Below are positions 14,785 to 24,117 of a stretch of 64,000 nt of DNA, piece by piece. Source of the DNA: Candidatus Woesearchaeota archaeon (GTDB lineage: Archaea; Nanobdellota; Nanobdellia; Woesearchaeales; JACPIF01); contig JACPIF010000011.1 in assembly GCA_016188215.1 (NCBI GenBank), forward strand, positions 201,349-265,348. The letters are read 5' to 3'. The position numbers were made by a program, and so were the translations under genes. The notes beneath the pieces are model-generated. The model saw only the letters and a program-made list of their open reading frames with translations, made no database searches and was not told where the DNA came from. Numbering within the stretch: the first letter of the stretch is position 1; every line of letters begins with the position of its first letter.

Positions 14785-17645
14785 AAAGTAATATTTTAAC
14801 TTTAAGTTTGTTCTTCTTAATTTTAATAATTATAACTCCTTTGAGCTATTCATTAGATAAAAGTAGAAATGAAATTGGTGCGGATATAGTCAATAATCTA
14901 GGGGTAACAGGAAAAAATAATACGATATGTTTAATTGATGATGGTGTTGATTACACACATCCTAACTTAGGCAACTGCACTCTTAATCAAATTTCTATTG
15001 GCCAATGTCCAACCTTTATTTCTGCTACTGATTTAGTTGAGAATGATTCAGACCCTTATCCAGAGGGAGAACAGGAACATGGTACACAAATTGCAGGAAT
15101 TATTTTATCAAATCACGAAAAATATAAAGGTATATCCCCTGGTGCTAAAATAGCTTTTGTAAGAATTTGGGACTATGATTTTATTAATCAAGAATCTACA
15201 ACAAATACAGCATTAGTTCTAGATGCTATTCAATGGTGTATAGATAATAGAAATAATTATAGCATCTCTGCTATTAGTCTTAGCATGGGTTTAGGATTTA
15301 GTCAATCCTCCAATATCACATCACAATTTCAATCAAAAATTGACAACGCTACTAGAGTCGGAATACTTTTTGTTAAATCATCTGGTAATAGAGAGGATGG
15401 TGATACTTATAACATGACATTCCCTGCTGATTTGGGAAATGTTACATCAGTAGGTTCAGTGAGAAATAAGGACAAAATTTCATATTTTACGAGAAGAACT
15501 TCAAACTTAGATTTATTAGCTCCAGGTGATAAAATAAGAAGTACAATAGTGGGAACGGGCTTCACAAGTTTTCTAGGTAATCTAATTTGTTGGCATAACA
15601 GTGACACAATTGCTGGTTCGCTAATTACAAGGAAAGTTCTTCCTTTTTGTAACTATGGAACCTCCTTTTCCGCTCCTCATGTATCTGCTGCAGTCACATT
15701 ATTAAAAGAATATGACTCTGGTTTGAAACCTCATGATATAGAAAATTTATTAAAGGAAACTGGTAATGATGTCTATGACTCTGTGACTAATTCTACATTT
15801 AAAATGATCAATTTACCTGCTGCTTTACATATTTACGATTGGCCCACACAGCGCCATGACAACCGCAGAACTGGTTTAACACTTTTAAAAGGTGACATGA
15901 ATTCTTCAAACATTGATAATTACAATCTCTATTTAACAAATGGAACTTCCCAGGAATATGTCATCAGAACTAGCATAGCAGATGTTGATGGCAACGGGTA
16001 TATGGAAGCTGTTACTGTAGCCCACGAGAAGATATCAGATAATGAAACAGATGGCAAGGTATATGCTTTTGAGAGAAATAGACGTTTCAATGAGATATGT
16101 CCTTCTTTCTTCTCATTCTGCTGGGAAGATGAGCGGAAGTGGTTTATTGATCTGCATAGAGTAATCATGCATCCTCCTACAATTGGCAATATTGACGAAA
16201 CCATTCAGAAAGAAGTCATAGTTCCGACCAGGAATGGCACATTAAGAGTACTTAATGTTAGCACAGACGGCAAAACTGTTTATGATAAATGGCAATATTT
16301 GACTAAGCCTAAATTCTCAACTTTTTCAGGTAATAATCACACAGCTGAACTGAGCGGTTCTGCAATTGCAGATATTGATTTAGACGGGAATCCTGATATT
16401 ATAATTACAGATTCTGCTCCAAGGGCTGTGTATGACTGGCCCGGACAGATATATGTCTTAAATCAGACAGGTGGACTAAAATTCAATGCAACTTTTGGGA
16501 ATGCAGGGGCCTTTGGAGCACCATCTATTGCAAATATAGATGAGGATGATTACCCTGAAATTATTATACCTTCATTCTATGGAGTTTTTGTATATGACTA
16601 TAATGTAACTCATAATAATCTGACTTTAAAATGGAACAATAGCGACGGATTAATAGATGGAGAAATTGTAGTCTATGATATAGATAGAGATAACGAATAT
16701 GAGTTGATATATTCCACTTCGCCTGTCTCATGTGCCGCTCAAAAACAGTGTTACAATAGGACTTATATTAGAGATGCTAAGACTGGCGCAAATGAAGGGC
16801 CAAGTCCTATAAATTATACGTTTGCAACCATGGTAGCTCCAACCATAGCTAATCTGGACAATGATTCAAACTTTGAGATAGTAGTTATTGGGACAAATGA
16901 AAAAGTAAGTTATGGTCTGGGCAAATTAAGAGCCTATGATGCAAGTTCTGGCAATCTTGAATGGGAGTACAATGATTCTAATAGCTTAATAACTCCTTTT
17001 GCAAGTCCTGTTATAGCAGATATCACTGGTGATGGCAACCTTGACATTATTTTTGCGGAAAATAATGGTACACAAGTTTATATTTTGCATAAAAATGGCA
17101 CCTTAAACTTTAGATACTTCTTTGATGCTTTTGTAGACAATGCTTTAGCCATAGGTGATTTAGATAAGGATGGAAAAGCCGAGATTGCACTTAAAAGAGC
17201 AGGCTCACCTGTGGCCTTTACAACATTAACAGCTTTCAATGATCCTCCAGAATTAAACCTCATTAATAATTTAACTGCAAGGGCAGGAGATTTAATAAAT
17301 CTAAATGTGACAGGACAAGTTACTGCGATAGACCCTGAAGGAAATAACTTAACTCTTAGTTATAGTTCTCCATTCAATAGTTCAGGGCTATGGCAATCTA
17401 CAATCAATGATACGGGCAATTATTCCATTCTAGTAGAGGTAAGCGATGGAGGCATTACTGATTCACAATTTGTATTCTTACAAGTTTTCAACACAACTTC
17501 TACCTATGTTAGTAACTTAACGGATGGCTCTAACCAGAAAATACTGAACTATACACAAGCATCTAATCAATCTGTGCAGCTTAGACTGCCAAAAAATGTA
17601 AGTATATTGTATGCAAGCATAAAAATAGAGGGAAAAGGTCAATGA
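14781..17645 (+). CDS. Subtilisin-like protease (S8) with FG-GAP propeller and Ig-like domain
   Basis: A 954-residue secreted protein. The ATG at 14781, overlapping the previous stop, is preferred over one at 14763. After a signal peptide (1-25) the S8 domain follows almost at once: D53 (CLIDDGVDYTHP), H100 (QEHGTQIAGI) and S295 (YGTSFSAPHVSA). There is no I9 propeptide, unlike the neighbour, and the His motif is HGTQ rather than HGTH. Residues about 370-800 are FG-GAP/VCBS repeats with calcium-type motifs (ADVDGNGYME, ADIDLDGNPD, ADITGDGNLD, GDLDKDGKAE), probably a beta propeller. An Ig/cadherin-like domain follows. Many N-x-S/T sequons are present. Confidence 0.9.
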   Translation: MKSNILTLSLFFLILIIITPLSYSLDKSRNEIGADIVNNLGVTGKNNTICLIDDGVDYTHPNLGNCTLNQISIGQCPTFISATDLVENDSDPYPEGEQEHGTQIAGIILSNHEKYKGISPGAKIAFVRIWDYDFINQESTTNTALVLDAIQWCIDNRNNYSISAISLSMGLGFSQSSNITSQFQSKIDNATRVGILFVKSSGNREDGDTYNMTFPADLGNVTSVGSVRNKDKISYFTRRTSNLDLLAPGDKIRSTIVGTGFTSFLGNLICWHNSDTIAGSLITRKVLPFCNYGTSFSAPHVSAAVTLLKEYDSGLKPHDIENLLKETGNDVYDSVTNSTFKMINLPAALHIYDWPTQRHDNRRTGLTLLKGDMNSSNIDNYNLYLTNGTSQEYVIRTSIADVDGNGYMEAVTVAHEKISDNETDGKVYAFERNRRFNEICPSFFSFCWEDERKWFIDLHRVIMHPPTIGNIDETIQKEVIVPTRNGTLRVLNVSTDGKTVYDKWQYLTKPKFSTFSGNNHTAELSGSAIADIDLDGNPDIIITDSAPRAVYDWPGQIYVLNQTGGLKFNATFGNAGAFGAPSIANIDEDDYPEIIIPSFYGVFVYDYNVTHNNLTLKWNNSDGLIDGEIVVYDIDRDNEYELIYSTSPVSCAAQKQCYNRTYIRDAKTGANEGPSPINYTFATMVAPTIANLDNDSNFEIVVIGTNEKVSYGLGKLRAYDASSGNLEWEYNDSNSLITPFASPVIADITGDGNLDIIFAENNGTQVYILHKNGTLNFRYFFDAFVDNALAIGDLDKDGKAEIALKRAGSPVAFTTLTAFNDPPELNLINNLTARAGDLINLNVTGQVTAIDPEGNNLTLSYSSPFNSSGLWQSTINDTGNYSILVEVSDGGITDSQFVFLQVFNTTSTYVSNLTDGSNQKILNYTQASNQSVQLRLPKNVSILYASIKIEGKGQ

Positions 17646-19915
17646 AAAAGATACTAGTACTTTTCATTCCTGTACTATTTTTATTAGTTAATAGTTTAAA
17701 TATCTCAGGTTATGCTACCTGTACAACTACTGGAGATTGTCCATCGGGTTTTACGGATAATGGTACAATTTGTGAAGGAAAAATTTGCTACAAGCAATGT
17801 TACATATACACATGTGGTAATATATCCGATATAACATGGACTCAAGAATTCTCAGATGCAAATAAACCGCATATAAAAGATCAAACAGATTTTGATGTAA
17901 CTGATTCGCTCGGATATACGCCTACTAATACATCCAGATGTTATAAATTTGAATACAGAGGGCCATCTTCAAATTCATGCATACAAATGAACGCAAATGA
18001 AAGTGCAAGCCCACCAAACAATTGTGATAGCGAAGCTATTGTTGGTTTTAGGGATTTAACAAATTTAGAAGACCCATGGTACAAGAATATTTACACTGCA
18101 GATAGTTATCGAGGCCCTAAGTACCTTGGTTTAGTTAACAAAGTCCAATTTGACTACATGGTTAAAGTCGCAAGATCCCATGCTGATGGAGAAGGGACAT
18201 CTGACTCATATAAAGCAGATTTAGAAATTACAAACTCAATTTATTGTGCCAACAATAGTGCAATCTGTGATGCAATGGCGCCACTTCATAATTGCACTAC
18301 GGGATGTTATAATAAAGAAACAAGATTAAGAGGCTTCCAAGGGTTTCTTGTAGAAAGTAATTCCATAGACAATACTTTATATAATGGAAACGGGTGCGGT
18401 GTTCAATACGTTGAAGCAAATATTGGGAATTATTTCACAGTTAAGAGTTCTGAAGGCTGTTCAGGTGGTTATTATGTATACAGTGCTCAAGCAAATATAA
18501 TTAAGTATGATACAAGTGCCAGATGTGACATGGTAAATGAGGCCCCCAATATAACAGGTGTAAAAATATTGCCATTAATGCCTAATGCTGGCCAAAACTT
18601 ATTTTGTAACTATACCTATTATGACACAGAAAACTTCACCGAGCAGAATTCAAGCTATGAATGGTGGAAGAATAATGTAAATCAAAATATTAACTCTCAA
18701 ATCCTTGAATATAAAAACCTAACACCAGGTGATTTATGGTTTTGTAAGGTATCAGGAAGTGATGGCGATAAGACTTCTGTTTTTGTGCAAAGCGAAAATA
18801 ATGTAACGATAAACTCTACCCTGCAAAATCCCATACTCTACGTAGATGGCAATCAGTCATGGAATGAGAGCGGCTATTATGGTATAACCAAGATAGTTGA
18901 CTTTGATAGCCAATTGCGTTCTGCTTTAAACAGCTGCACTGCAGATGCCCAGGGTTACTGCAATATATCGCTTACCTTCTTCTCTAATGCTACTGGATTG
19001 CTCAATATAACAAACATTAACGTGTATTATGATAACCCTGTGGCAGCAGTATCTGTTGCAGATACTACATTAAACCTGACAGCATTACAATCTGATAATA
19101 CTGTAAGATTATTTGAGTTCACCATAATTAACACTGGAAACTCAAAAATCAGCAATCTTTCCTGGAAATTAAGCACTGGAGAAGCAATCCTAAACAGTAC
19201 CCAGAACGTAACGTTGGATGCTAGTGAGCGCTTAGTCTCTTTGATCCATTATAACTATACCACTGAAGGAAGCTTTGCTGTAATGGCAAATATAACGTAT
19301 GATAATCTCACCAGCAATGCCTCCCTGCTTGTTACCATAGGCAACCTGTTAGTTGACTCAATGCAGGAATTATCGCGGGTAGGAAAGGTAATAGTATATG
19401 AAATCAAAATCCTAAATATAAGGAATGAGTCTATAAACAATGCAAATTGGTCGGTAAACATCAGCGGGGCTGATACTTATGCGAATAAAATCTATAACCT
19501 CACATCCAATGAGTCACTCTACCTCTATTTTGAGCAGAACCACACCAGTTTTGGTGAATATCAAGTTAAGGCAACTGCGTTTAACCAGAACTTTACTCAT
19601 TCAAAAACCCTCACCACATTGCTAAAAGAATTAGTGGTTATTGGGCTAAAAGTCCTCAATGCCACAAGCACAAGAATTCAATTTGAATTCCTCATCAATA
19701 ACAGCCTTAATGCCACCGTAAATGCTATCAACTGGACTTTGAATACTGGCTTGACTAATGTCTCTAGTACTACTAATATAACTTTGCAGTCTAATGAAAC
19801 TGTGTATGTCATCACTGATTATAATTACACATCTAGCGGAACGTATGCAGTCAATGCAACTGCAAGAAAGAACGAGTCTTCAGAGGACTCACAAAATATT
19901 TCCATAACAGTATAA
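17642..19915 (+). CDS. Large secreted Cys-rich protein with three CARDB-like repeats
   Basis: A 757-residue protein with a signal peptide (1-25). The first 300 or so residues are rich in cysteine (more than 20), beginning CTTTGDCPSGFTDNGTIC. The C-terminal third has three tandem beta-sandwich repeats of 80-90 residues, each containing a variant of N-x-W followed by L-x-S/A-x-E and a Y-x-Y-T-x-x-G-x-Y/F motif, as in CARDB domains used in surface adhesion. N-glycosylation sequons are very frequent. No membrane anchor is seen. It overlaps the subtilase stop by four bases. Probably a surface or adhesin-like protein; the exact role is unknown. Confidence 0.7.
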   Translation: MKKILVLFIPVLFLLVNSLNISGYATCTTTGDCPSGFTDNGTICEGKICYKQCYIYTCGNISDITWTQEFSDANKPHIKDQTDFDVTDSLGYTPTNTSRCYKFEYRGPSSNSCIQMNANESASPPNNCDSEAIVGFRDLTNLEDPWYKNIYTADSYRGPKYLGLVNKVQFDYMVKVARSHADGEGTSDSYKADLEITNSIYCANNSAICDAMAPLHNCTTGCYNKETRLRGFQGFLVESNSIDNTLYNGNGCGVQYVEANIGNYFTVKSSEGCSGGYYVYSAQANIIKYDTSARCDMVNEAPNITGVKILPLMPNAGQNLFCNYTYYDTENFTEQNSSYEWWKNNVNQNINSQILEYKNLTPGDLWFCKVSGSDGDKTSVFVQSENNVTINSTLQNPILYVDGNQSWNESGYYGITKIVDFDSQLRSALNSCTADAQGYCNISLTFFSNATGLLNITNINVYYDNPVAAVSVADTTLNLTALQSDNTVRLFEFTIINTGNSKISNLSWKLSTGEAILNSTQNVTLDASERLVSLIHYNYTTEGSFAVMANITYDNLTSNASLLVTIGNLLVDSMQELSRVGKVIVYEIKILNIRNESINNANWSVNISGADTYANKIYNLTSNESLYLYFEQNHTSFGEYQVKATAFNQNFTHSKTLTTLLKELVVIGLKVLNATSTRIQFEFLINNSLNATVNAINWTLNTGLTNVSSTTNITLQSNETVYVITDYNYTSSGTYAVNATARKNESSEDSQNISITV

Positions 19916-19930
19916 AGGAGGAATGAAACC

Positions 19931-20527
19931 ATGAAAAACCAAACTTTCAGATTTTATGCAGTACTATTCATAATAGGATTAATATTAGCTTTGGTTGCCA
20001 TTGGTGTTATCTCTCCGGTGGAAACAATCCAGGTTAACCCATCGCTTAAAGTTGATAAAAACCTTGATTGCCAGTCCGTGTCTTACGAGGAATTAGCGCC
20101 AGTATATGAGAATGTCACTGAACAAAGAGAGATTTGGGGCACTTGTCAGGTATTTTCTGTTGAAAACCAGACGAATCAGCCAAAACCCTGTATTACAGCT
20201 AATGAAACATATATTGTTACAATCCAGACAGGCTATCAAAATGTAACCAAACAAAGGCAAGAGTGTGCTGAAGACTCATACACTATAACTGCAAATTCAA
20301 TCACTGAAGATATAATATATAAGCAATTTGGAAGGTGCTCTTACCAGAATATTACAGATGGTATAGTTATCACCTGCGACAGCAAATATGATGGCAATGG
20401 GGACGGAAAATGCCAGTCCGGAGAAAGCTGCTGCAGCTACACAGTAACCTCTGCAGGAATACAATCAAACTGTGATCTTGACTCTGCGTTCGTAGAGCAG
20501 TCAAAGCCTCTGGAGGTGCGAAAATGA
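19931..20527 (+). CDS. Membrane-anchored extracellular protein
   Basis: A 198-residue protein with one N-terminal membrane helix (about 10-30) and an extracellular domain with some 12 cysteines and many N-x-T sequons. The segment YDGNGDGKCQSGESCCSY combines a possible calcium loop with paired cysteines. AGGAGG at 19917-19922 is a clear ribosome binding site nine bases before the ATG. It overlaps the next gene by four bases. No family recognised. Confidence 0.65.
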   Translation: MKNQTFRFYAVLFIIGLILALVAIGVISPVETIQVNPSLKVDKNLDCQSVSYEELAPVYENVTEQREIWGTCQVFSVENQTNQPKPCITANETYIVTIQTGYQNVTKQRQECAEDSYTITANSITEDIIYKQFGRCSYQNITDGIVITCDSKYDGNGDGKCQSGESCCSYTVTSAGIQSNCDLDSAFVEQSKPLEVRK

Positions 20528-22125
20528 AAACAATAACCTTTATCTTATTATCTGTAACTATTTTAGCAGTTTTAAGCTTAAATGCATTAGCTGCTCAGAC
20601 AAGATGTGACATTTATTTTAATGAAACAGGAGGGTTTGGCAGTGAAAGAGAATTAGTCCATAATTTAACTGTTGCAAGCGTGCCTAATGAATGTAACTGG
20701 AGGGGGAATACAAGTTCTCTAAGATTTTATTGTAATGACGAAGCAGTCCCATTTGAGCTTAATGCAAGCAATGAAACTGTTAGATTCATACTTACAAATC
20801 TCTCTGCTTCTCATACTAACAGTAAGCCATGCTATTATACTTTTAATGATACTGCTGGAATATCTTCAGCTAATGTATCTATTATTCAGGTATGGTTTGA
20901 TGGAGGCGATTCTAAGGGTAGTAGTGGAGATTGTCCTCTGGGGACCACGTCTTCTGCTTGGGCTTATAGTGGGGAAAAATCCTGCATATTAACAGCCCTA
21001 CAGAATTGGAATACTGGAATTAATTACAAGACTTTTTGCTATACATCTAATGCAGCCTCAGGAAGCAATTACAATGATTACCAGGGTGATGTCAATGACA
21101 ACTTCAGATTCTTTGCAGACACCACAGATAATATAGGATGCACCGCCGCTGATAATGTATGGTGTAACTCTTCAGGAGTTGCTCTTAGCCAAACTCCATT
21201 TAATCTAAATACTCCAGAAATTATCTGTTTTAATACAACGAGTGCAACAGATAGAACTGGGGAATATCATAAGAATGGAACTCAGTTCAATAACACCGCT
21301 TCTGGAGCAGCTCACACATCCCTTACAAATTATAAGGTTCAAGGCAACGGACCCTATACTAAATATTTTGATGAAGTGTTTATAAGCAACACCTATCATT
21401 TCCTCATGTATCCGAACCACCTGAAGATTGGTGTTGTTTTAGCACCGCCATCTGGACCCGACGTGCCTCCAGCAATTACATTTTATAACATGACCTCCTC
21501 TGGGGGCTGCGGCGCATGGAATACTAACAAATCAGCACCTTGCACCACAGAAGATACAACTCCAACAGTAAATGCTACAATCAACGAAGCCGCCTATTGT
21601 AGGATAGGCGTGTCTGATGTCAACTATACAGCAATGGGTGATCTGAGAAACTGCACGGGTGGCAACACGGTAAGCCATATATGCAGTTTAACAGATTCAG
21701 ATGCAATAACCTCTTTAGAGGCAAATATCTACATAAGCTGTAAGGACACTGCAGGCAATGAGAATATCACCAGCACATCAGGTGCCCTAAAAATGAATAT
21801 TACGCCTGCTAACGAATCAATAGGGGACGCCCAAATAGAGTCTGGGATTAATTCCAGCCTAATAAGTGGGGCCAATATTCTGAGCAGCCAACAGGTTTAT
21901 ATTAGAACATTAACAAACAGCCAAACTTTAGGTAGGTTTGACAAGGTAGCTATCTCAGGAAGCCAACGATGGGCATTCAATTATATATCTTTGAATGAGA
22001 CCACAAGCCAGTTCACCAACATGGTTAATATAACACCAAGCTTTTATGTGCTTGAAATAGCCAACAGAACTAGCACTAATATAAGCAGGACGATTAGTGC
22101 TTTTATTAATGCGACTAAGCAGTGA
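20524..22125 (+). CDS. Large secreted protein, last gene of the exported cluster
   Basis: A 533-residue protein with a signal peptide ending in ALAAQ (about residue 24). Beta-rich throughout, with about 20 cysteines, many N-x-S/T sequons and a laminin G/DUF2341-like opening (CDIYFNETGGFGSERELVHN). A Pro/Asp-rich linker near residue 315 divides it into two parts; the second part resembles Ig-like surface domains (CRIGVSDVNYTAM). No membrane anchor is visible. CarS starts 10 bases downstream, so transcription probably continues into lipid genes. Confidence 0.65.
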   Translation: MKTITFILLSVTILAVLSLNALAAQTRCDIYFNETGGFGSERELVHNLTVASVPNECNWRGNTSSLRFYCNDEAVPFELNASNETVRFILTNLSASHTNSKPCYYTFNDTAGISSANVSIIQVWFDGGDSKGSSGDCPLGTTSSAWAYSGEKSCILTALQNWNTGINYKTFCYTSNAASGSNYNDYQGDVNDNFRFFADTTDNIGCTAADNVWCNSSGVALSQTPFNLNTPEIICFNTTSATDRTGEYHKNGTQFNNTASGAAHTSLTNYKVQGNGPYTKYFDEVFISNTYHFLMYPNHLKIGVVLAPPSGPDVPPAITFYNMTSSGGCGAWNTNKSAPCTTEDTTPTVNATINEAAYCRIGVSDVNYTAMGDLRNCTGGNTVSHICSLTDSDAITSLEANIYISCKDTAGNENITSTSGALKMNITPANESIGDAQIESGINSSLISGANILSSQQVYIRTLTNSQTLGRFDKVAISGSQRWAFNYISLNETTSQFTNMVNITPSFYVLEIANRTSTNISRTISAFINATKQ

Positions 22126-22135
22126 GGTGAAAGAG

Positions 22136-22705
22136 ATGACTGCGTCAGAAATTCTTGAATACGTCCTTGAGCTGTTCTACCTGATGCTCCCCGGTATTCT
22201 TGCAAATATGATGCCTGTGCTCGCAGCCAGATGGAAAATCCTTAATTTCCTGGCAAAGCCCATAGATTCAAATAAGAAATGGCTGGACAACAAGCCTATC
22301 TTAGGGAAGCATAAGACATATCGCGGATTTATACTTGGTATTGCAGTTGCCATGCTCGTAGCATTCATCCAATTCAAGCTCTATAATCTGTTTGTCTTCA
22401 AATCTTTAAGCATCATCCCCTATGACAGATACAACCCGTTTCTTTTAGGCTTCCTTATAGGATTCGGCGTCCTGCTCGGCGATTCAGTAAAGAGCTTTTT
22501 CAAGCGCAGGCTCAACATAAAGCCCGGCAAGCCTTTCTTCCCGTTTGACCAGATAGATTCAGTCATTGGGGGCCTTTTGTTTGTCAGCATCATTTATATA
22601 CCTACATTCAAATTAGTAGTTTCACTGCTGGCATTGAGCCTTGTAACGCATCTTGCGGTGAGGACCATAGGCTATTACACCGGCATCAGCAAGGAACGAT
22701 GGTAA
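22136..22705 (+). CDS. carS: CDP-archaeol synthase
   Basis: A 189-residue integral membrane enzyme that activates 2,3-di-O-geranylgeranylglycerol phosphate with CTP to give CDP-archaeol, the substrate of the archaetidylserine synthase at 11061. The frame opens at 22097, but the ATG at 22136 is chosen because of the ribosome binding site GAGGTGA at 22124-22130. Family motifs are GKHKTYRGFILG, LLGDSVKSFFKRRLNIKPGK and PFDQIDSVIGG, among five hydrophobic helices. The length is normal for CarS. It overlaps the next gene by seven bases. Confidence 0.9.
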   Translation: MTASEILEYVLELFYLMLPGILANMMPVLAARWKILNFLAKPIDSNKKWLDNKPILGKHKTYRGFILGIAVAMLVAFIQFKLYNLFVFKSLSIIPYDRYNPFLLGFLIGFGVLLGDSVKSFFKRRLNIKPGKPFFPFDQIDSVIGGLLFVSIIYIPTFKLVVSLLALSLVTHLAVRTIGYYTGISKERW

Positions 22706-23331
22706 AAGGAAAAGCAATGCAGGGCCTAAAGAAGTTACAAACTTCTCCCAACCTGCAGATATACCGCAAGCTGCTTCATTTATTGATGGGTGCAGCTGCC
22801 TTGCTTATTGGTTTCTCGGTTGCCCAATTTTATGGCCTGGAAGTCTTGCTTTATGGTGCATTTATATGTTTCATTATTCTGCTCCTCATTGATTTGCTGA
22901 GGGTAGAATACAAGGTGAACTTCCCGCTTTACTCGCTGTTCACAAAGGAGAAAGAAAAGACAAATTTGCACGCCTTAACCTTTGCATTTCTCGCGGCAAT
23001 AATAGTGATTATGATGTACGAGTTCAAAATTGCCCTGGCAGCGGTGGCCATGTCAATCTTCAGCGACGGCATAGCCGCAATCATCGGCATCAGGTTTGGC
23101 AGGCATAGGATATGGAATGGCAAGTCAATAGAAGGCTCTTTAGCTTCATTGGCTACAAACCTTCTCATAGGCTATTTCATTGTAGGGGCATGGTACATCT
23201 TTATCCCAATGGCAGTCATCGCCACTTTAACAGAACTCGTCATCACGCATATGGATGATAACTTTGTTGTCCCGATTTTTTCCGGCTTTGTAGGCCAGCT
23301 TATTTTATTGCTAACCGTAGTCTACCTTTAG
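22699..23331 (+). CDS. Dolichol/phytol kinase-like CTP-dependent kinase
   Basis: A 210-residue polytopic protein of the SEC59/phytol kinase (CTP-dependent polyprenol kinase) family. Motifs: RKLLHLLMGAAALLIG near the N-terminus, MSIFSDGIAAIIGIRFG and the GKSIEGSLASL loop that binds the nucleotide, plus about seven helices. It likely phosphorylates a polyprenol or geranylgeraniol for glycolipid or archaeol recycling. It is the last gene of the run that includes carS. Its 3' end overlaps the 3' end of the minus-strand gene at 23300 by 32 bases. Confidence 0.8.
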   Translation: MVKGKAMQGLKKLQTSPNLQIYRKLLHLLMGAAALLIGFSVAQFYGLEVLLYGAFICFIILLLIDLLRVEYKVNFPLYSLFTKEKEKTNLHALTFAFLAAIIVIMMYEFKIALAAVAMSIFSDGIAAIIGIRFGRHRIWNGKSIEGSLASLATNLLIGYFIVGAWYIFIPMAVIATLTELVITHMDDNFVVPIFSGFVGQLILLLTVVYL

Positions 23332-23602
23332 GACCCATCTTAAGAAATCGGTAAGCTGCAATGCTTCCCAATGGTACACCAAGGAGAAAAAGAGAACTTA
23401 ATAAAAATACATACTCTCGGTAAAGCACTGCATACGCAAGAGAAGCAACCAATCCCAGCCCAAGCACGATACTCATAACCTTAAAATACTTCATCCCTTT
23501 CTTCAATTCTTCTGGAGCAATAAAAGCGACAATAATTCCAGCTGGAAACCCTAACAGAGAAGCAAGAAAAGCAATCCCTAGCGCCATATGCTGTGTCCCC
23601 AC
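23300..23602 (-). CDS. Small membrane protein, replaces the 3' part of dph2
   Basis: A 100-residue protein (or 95 from the ATG at 23587) with three hydrophobic helices: residues about 8-27, 43-60 and 65-88. Its start lies inside the end of the truncated dph2 frame, in another reading frame. Ends of neighbouring genes overlap on both sides, so this locus is rearranged. No family assigned; it may be a new small gene formed at a deletion junction. Confidence 0.5.
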   Translation of the reverse strand: MGTQHMALGIAFLASLLGFPAGIIVAFIAPEELKKGMKYFKVMSIVLGLGLVASLAYAVLYREYVFLLSSLFLLGVPLGSIAAYRFLKMGPKGRLRLAIK

Positions 23603-23847
23603 TGCACCAGCAAGTCTACGCCTAGTTTCTGGACCTCAAGCGGCAAATCGCATGCACCGAAGCAGCTCCCTGCCCAGATGATAACGTCAGCATCTGTATT
23701 CTCTTTAATATAGTCCTGGATAACCTTCCCTTTATTTTTCAGGCCATCAGGAAGCTGCACACAAACCAGTTTGGCATTCTCCTTCTTTATGCGCTCAGCT
23801 ACCTTCTCCAGTTCAAGGTCATATTCTTCTAAGGCTAATTGTTCCAT
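23578..23847 (-). pseudogene. dph2: Truncated diphthamide synthase Dph2 (N-terminal part only)
   Basis: The 89 residues match the start of archaeal Dph2, the radical enzyme that adds an aminocarboxypropyl group to EF-2 histidine. Seen: helix LELEKVAERIKKENAKLVCV, then QLPDGLKNKGK, and the first cluster cysteine in GSCFGACDLPLEV, then LLVQWGHS. Family members are about 320-340 residues with two more cysteine-bearing domains; here the frame stops right after the GHS motif. The remainder is absent. It is either a remnant or a stand-alone N-domain. Start context is normal. Confidence 0.75.
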
Positions 23848-23902
23848 GGCGAATGGTAATGTGTATTAATATAAAAGATTATTGATACAATAAAATGGAG
23901 CA

Positions 23903-24012
23903 AGTAGTCGGTGAGCTAAAGCTCACCTCCGTGGTTACGTGGGTCCGCGAACCGCGATTGTATTGCAGAATCGCGGACATTTGGCACAGGAGACGAGATA
24001 AATCTCGTCTCA
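23903..24012 (+). ncRNA. Three-hairpin structured element, copy C
   Basis: Gene-free spacer holding three consecutive perfect hairpins: GGTGAGC/GCTCACC (23910-23927, loop TAAA), GTCCGCGA/TCGCGGAC (23943-23978, 20-nt loop) and GAGACGAGAT/ATCTCGTCTC (23990-24011). A TATA-like box near 23867-23876 would start a plus-strand transcript around 23900. Copies with the same order of stems lie at 28235-28350 and 43594-43790. No reading frame here is credible. Confidence 0.6.
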
Positions 24013-24057
24013 ACCTGCAGATGTTAAGTTTCAATCATCCAATTAGAAAGGTAAATG

Positions 24058-24101
24058 GGCACGGCATGAGGAAAAGAGGTGTCAAAACCGCATGCCGTGC
24101 C
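24058..24101. repeat. Perfect 11-bp inverted repeat
   Basis: GGCACGGCATG at 24058-24068 pairs exactly with CATGCCGTGCC at 24091-24101 across a 22-nt loop. It lies 17 bases past the stop of the small minus-strand gene at 24118, so it may shape the 3' end of that mRNA. Confidence 0.7.
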
Positions 24102-24117
24102 GCATTTAATATGAATA

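Noticed and set aside
23903..24012. Heavily interrupted tRNA considered for element C
   Set aside because: No T-arm consensus or acceptor pairing with anticodon arm can be assembled from the hairpins.
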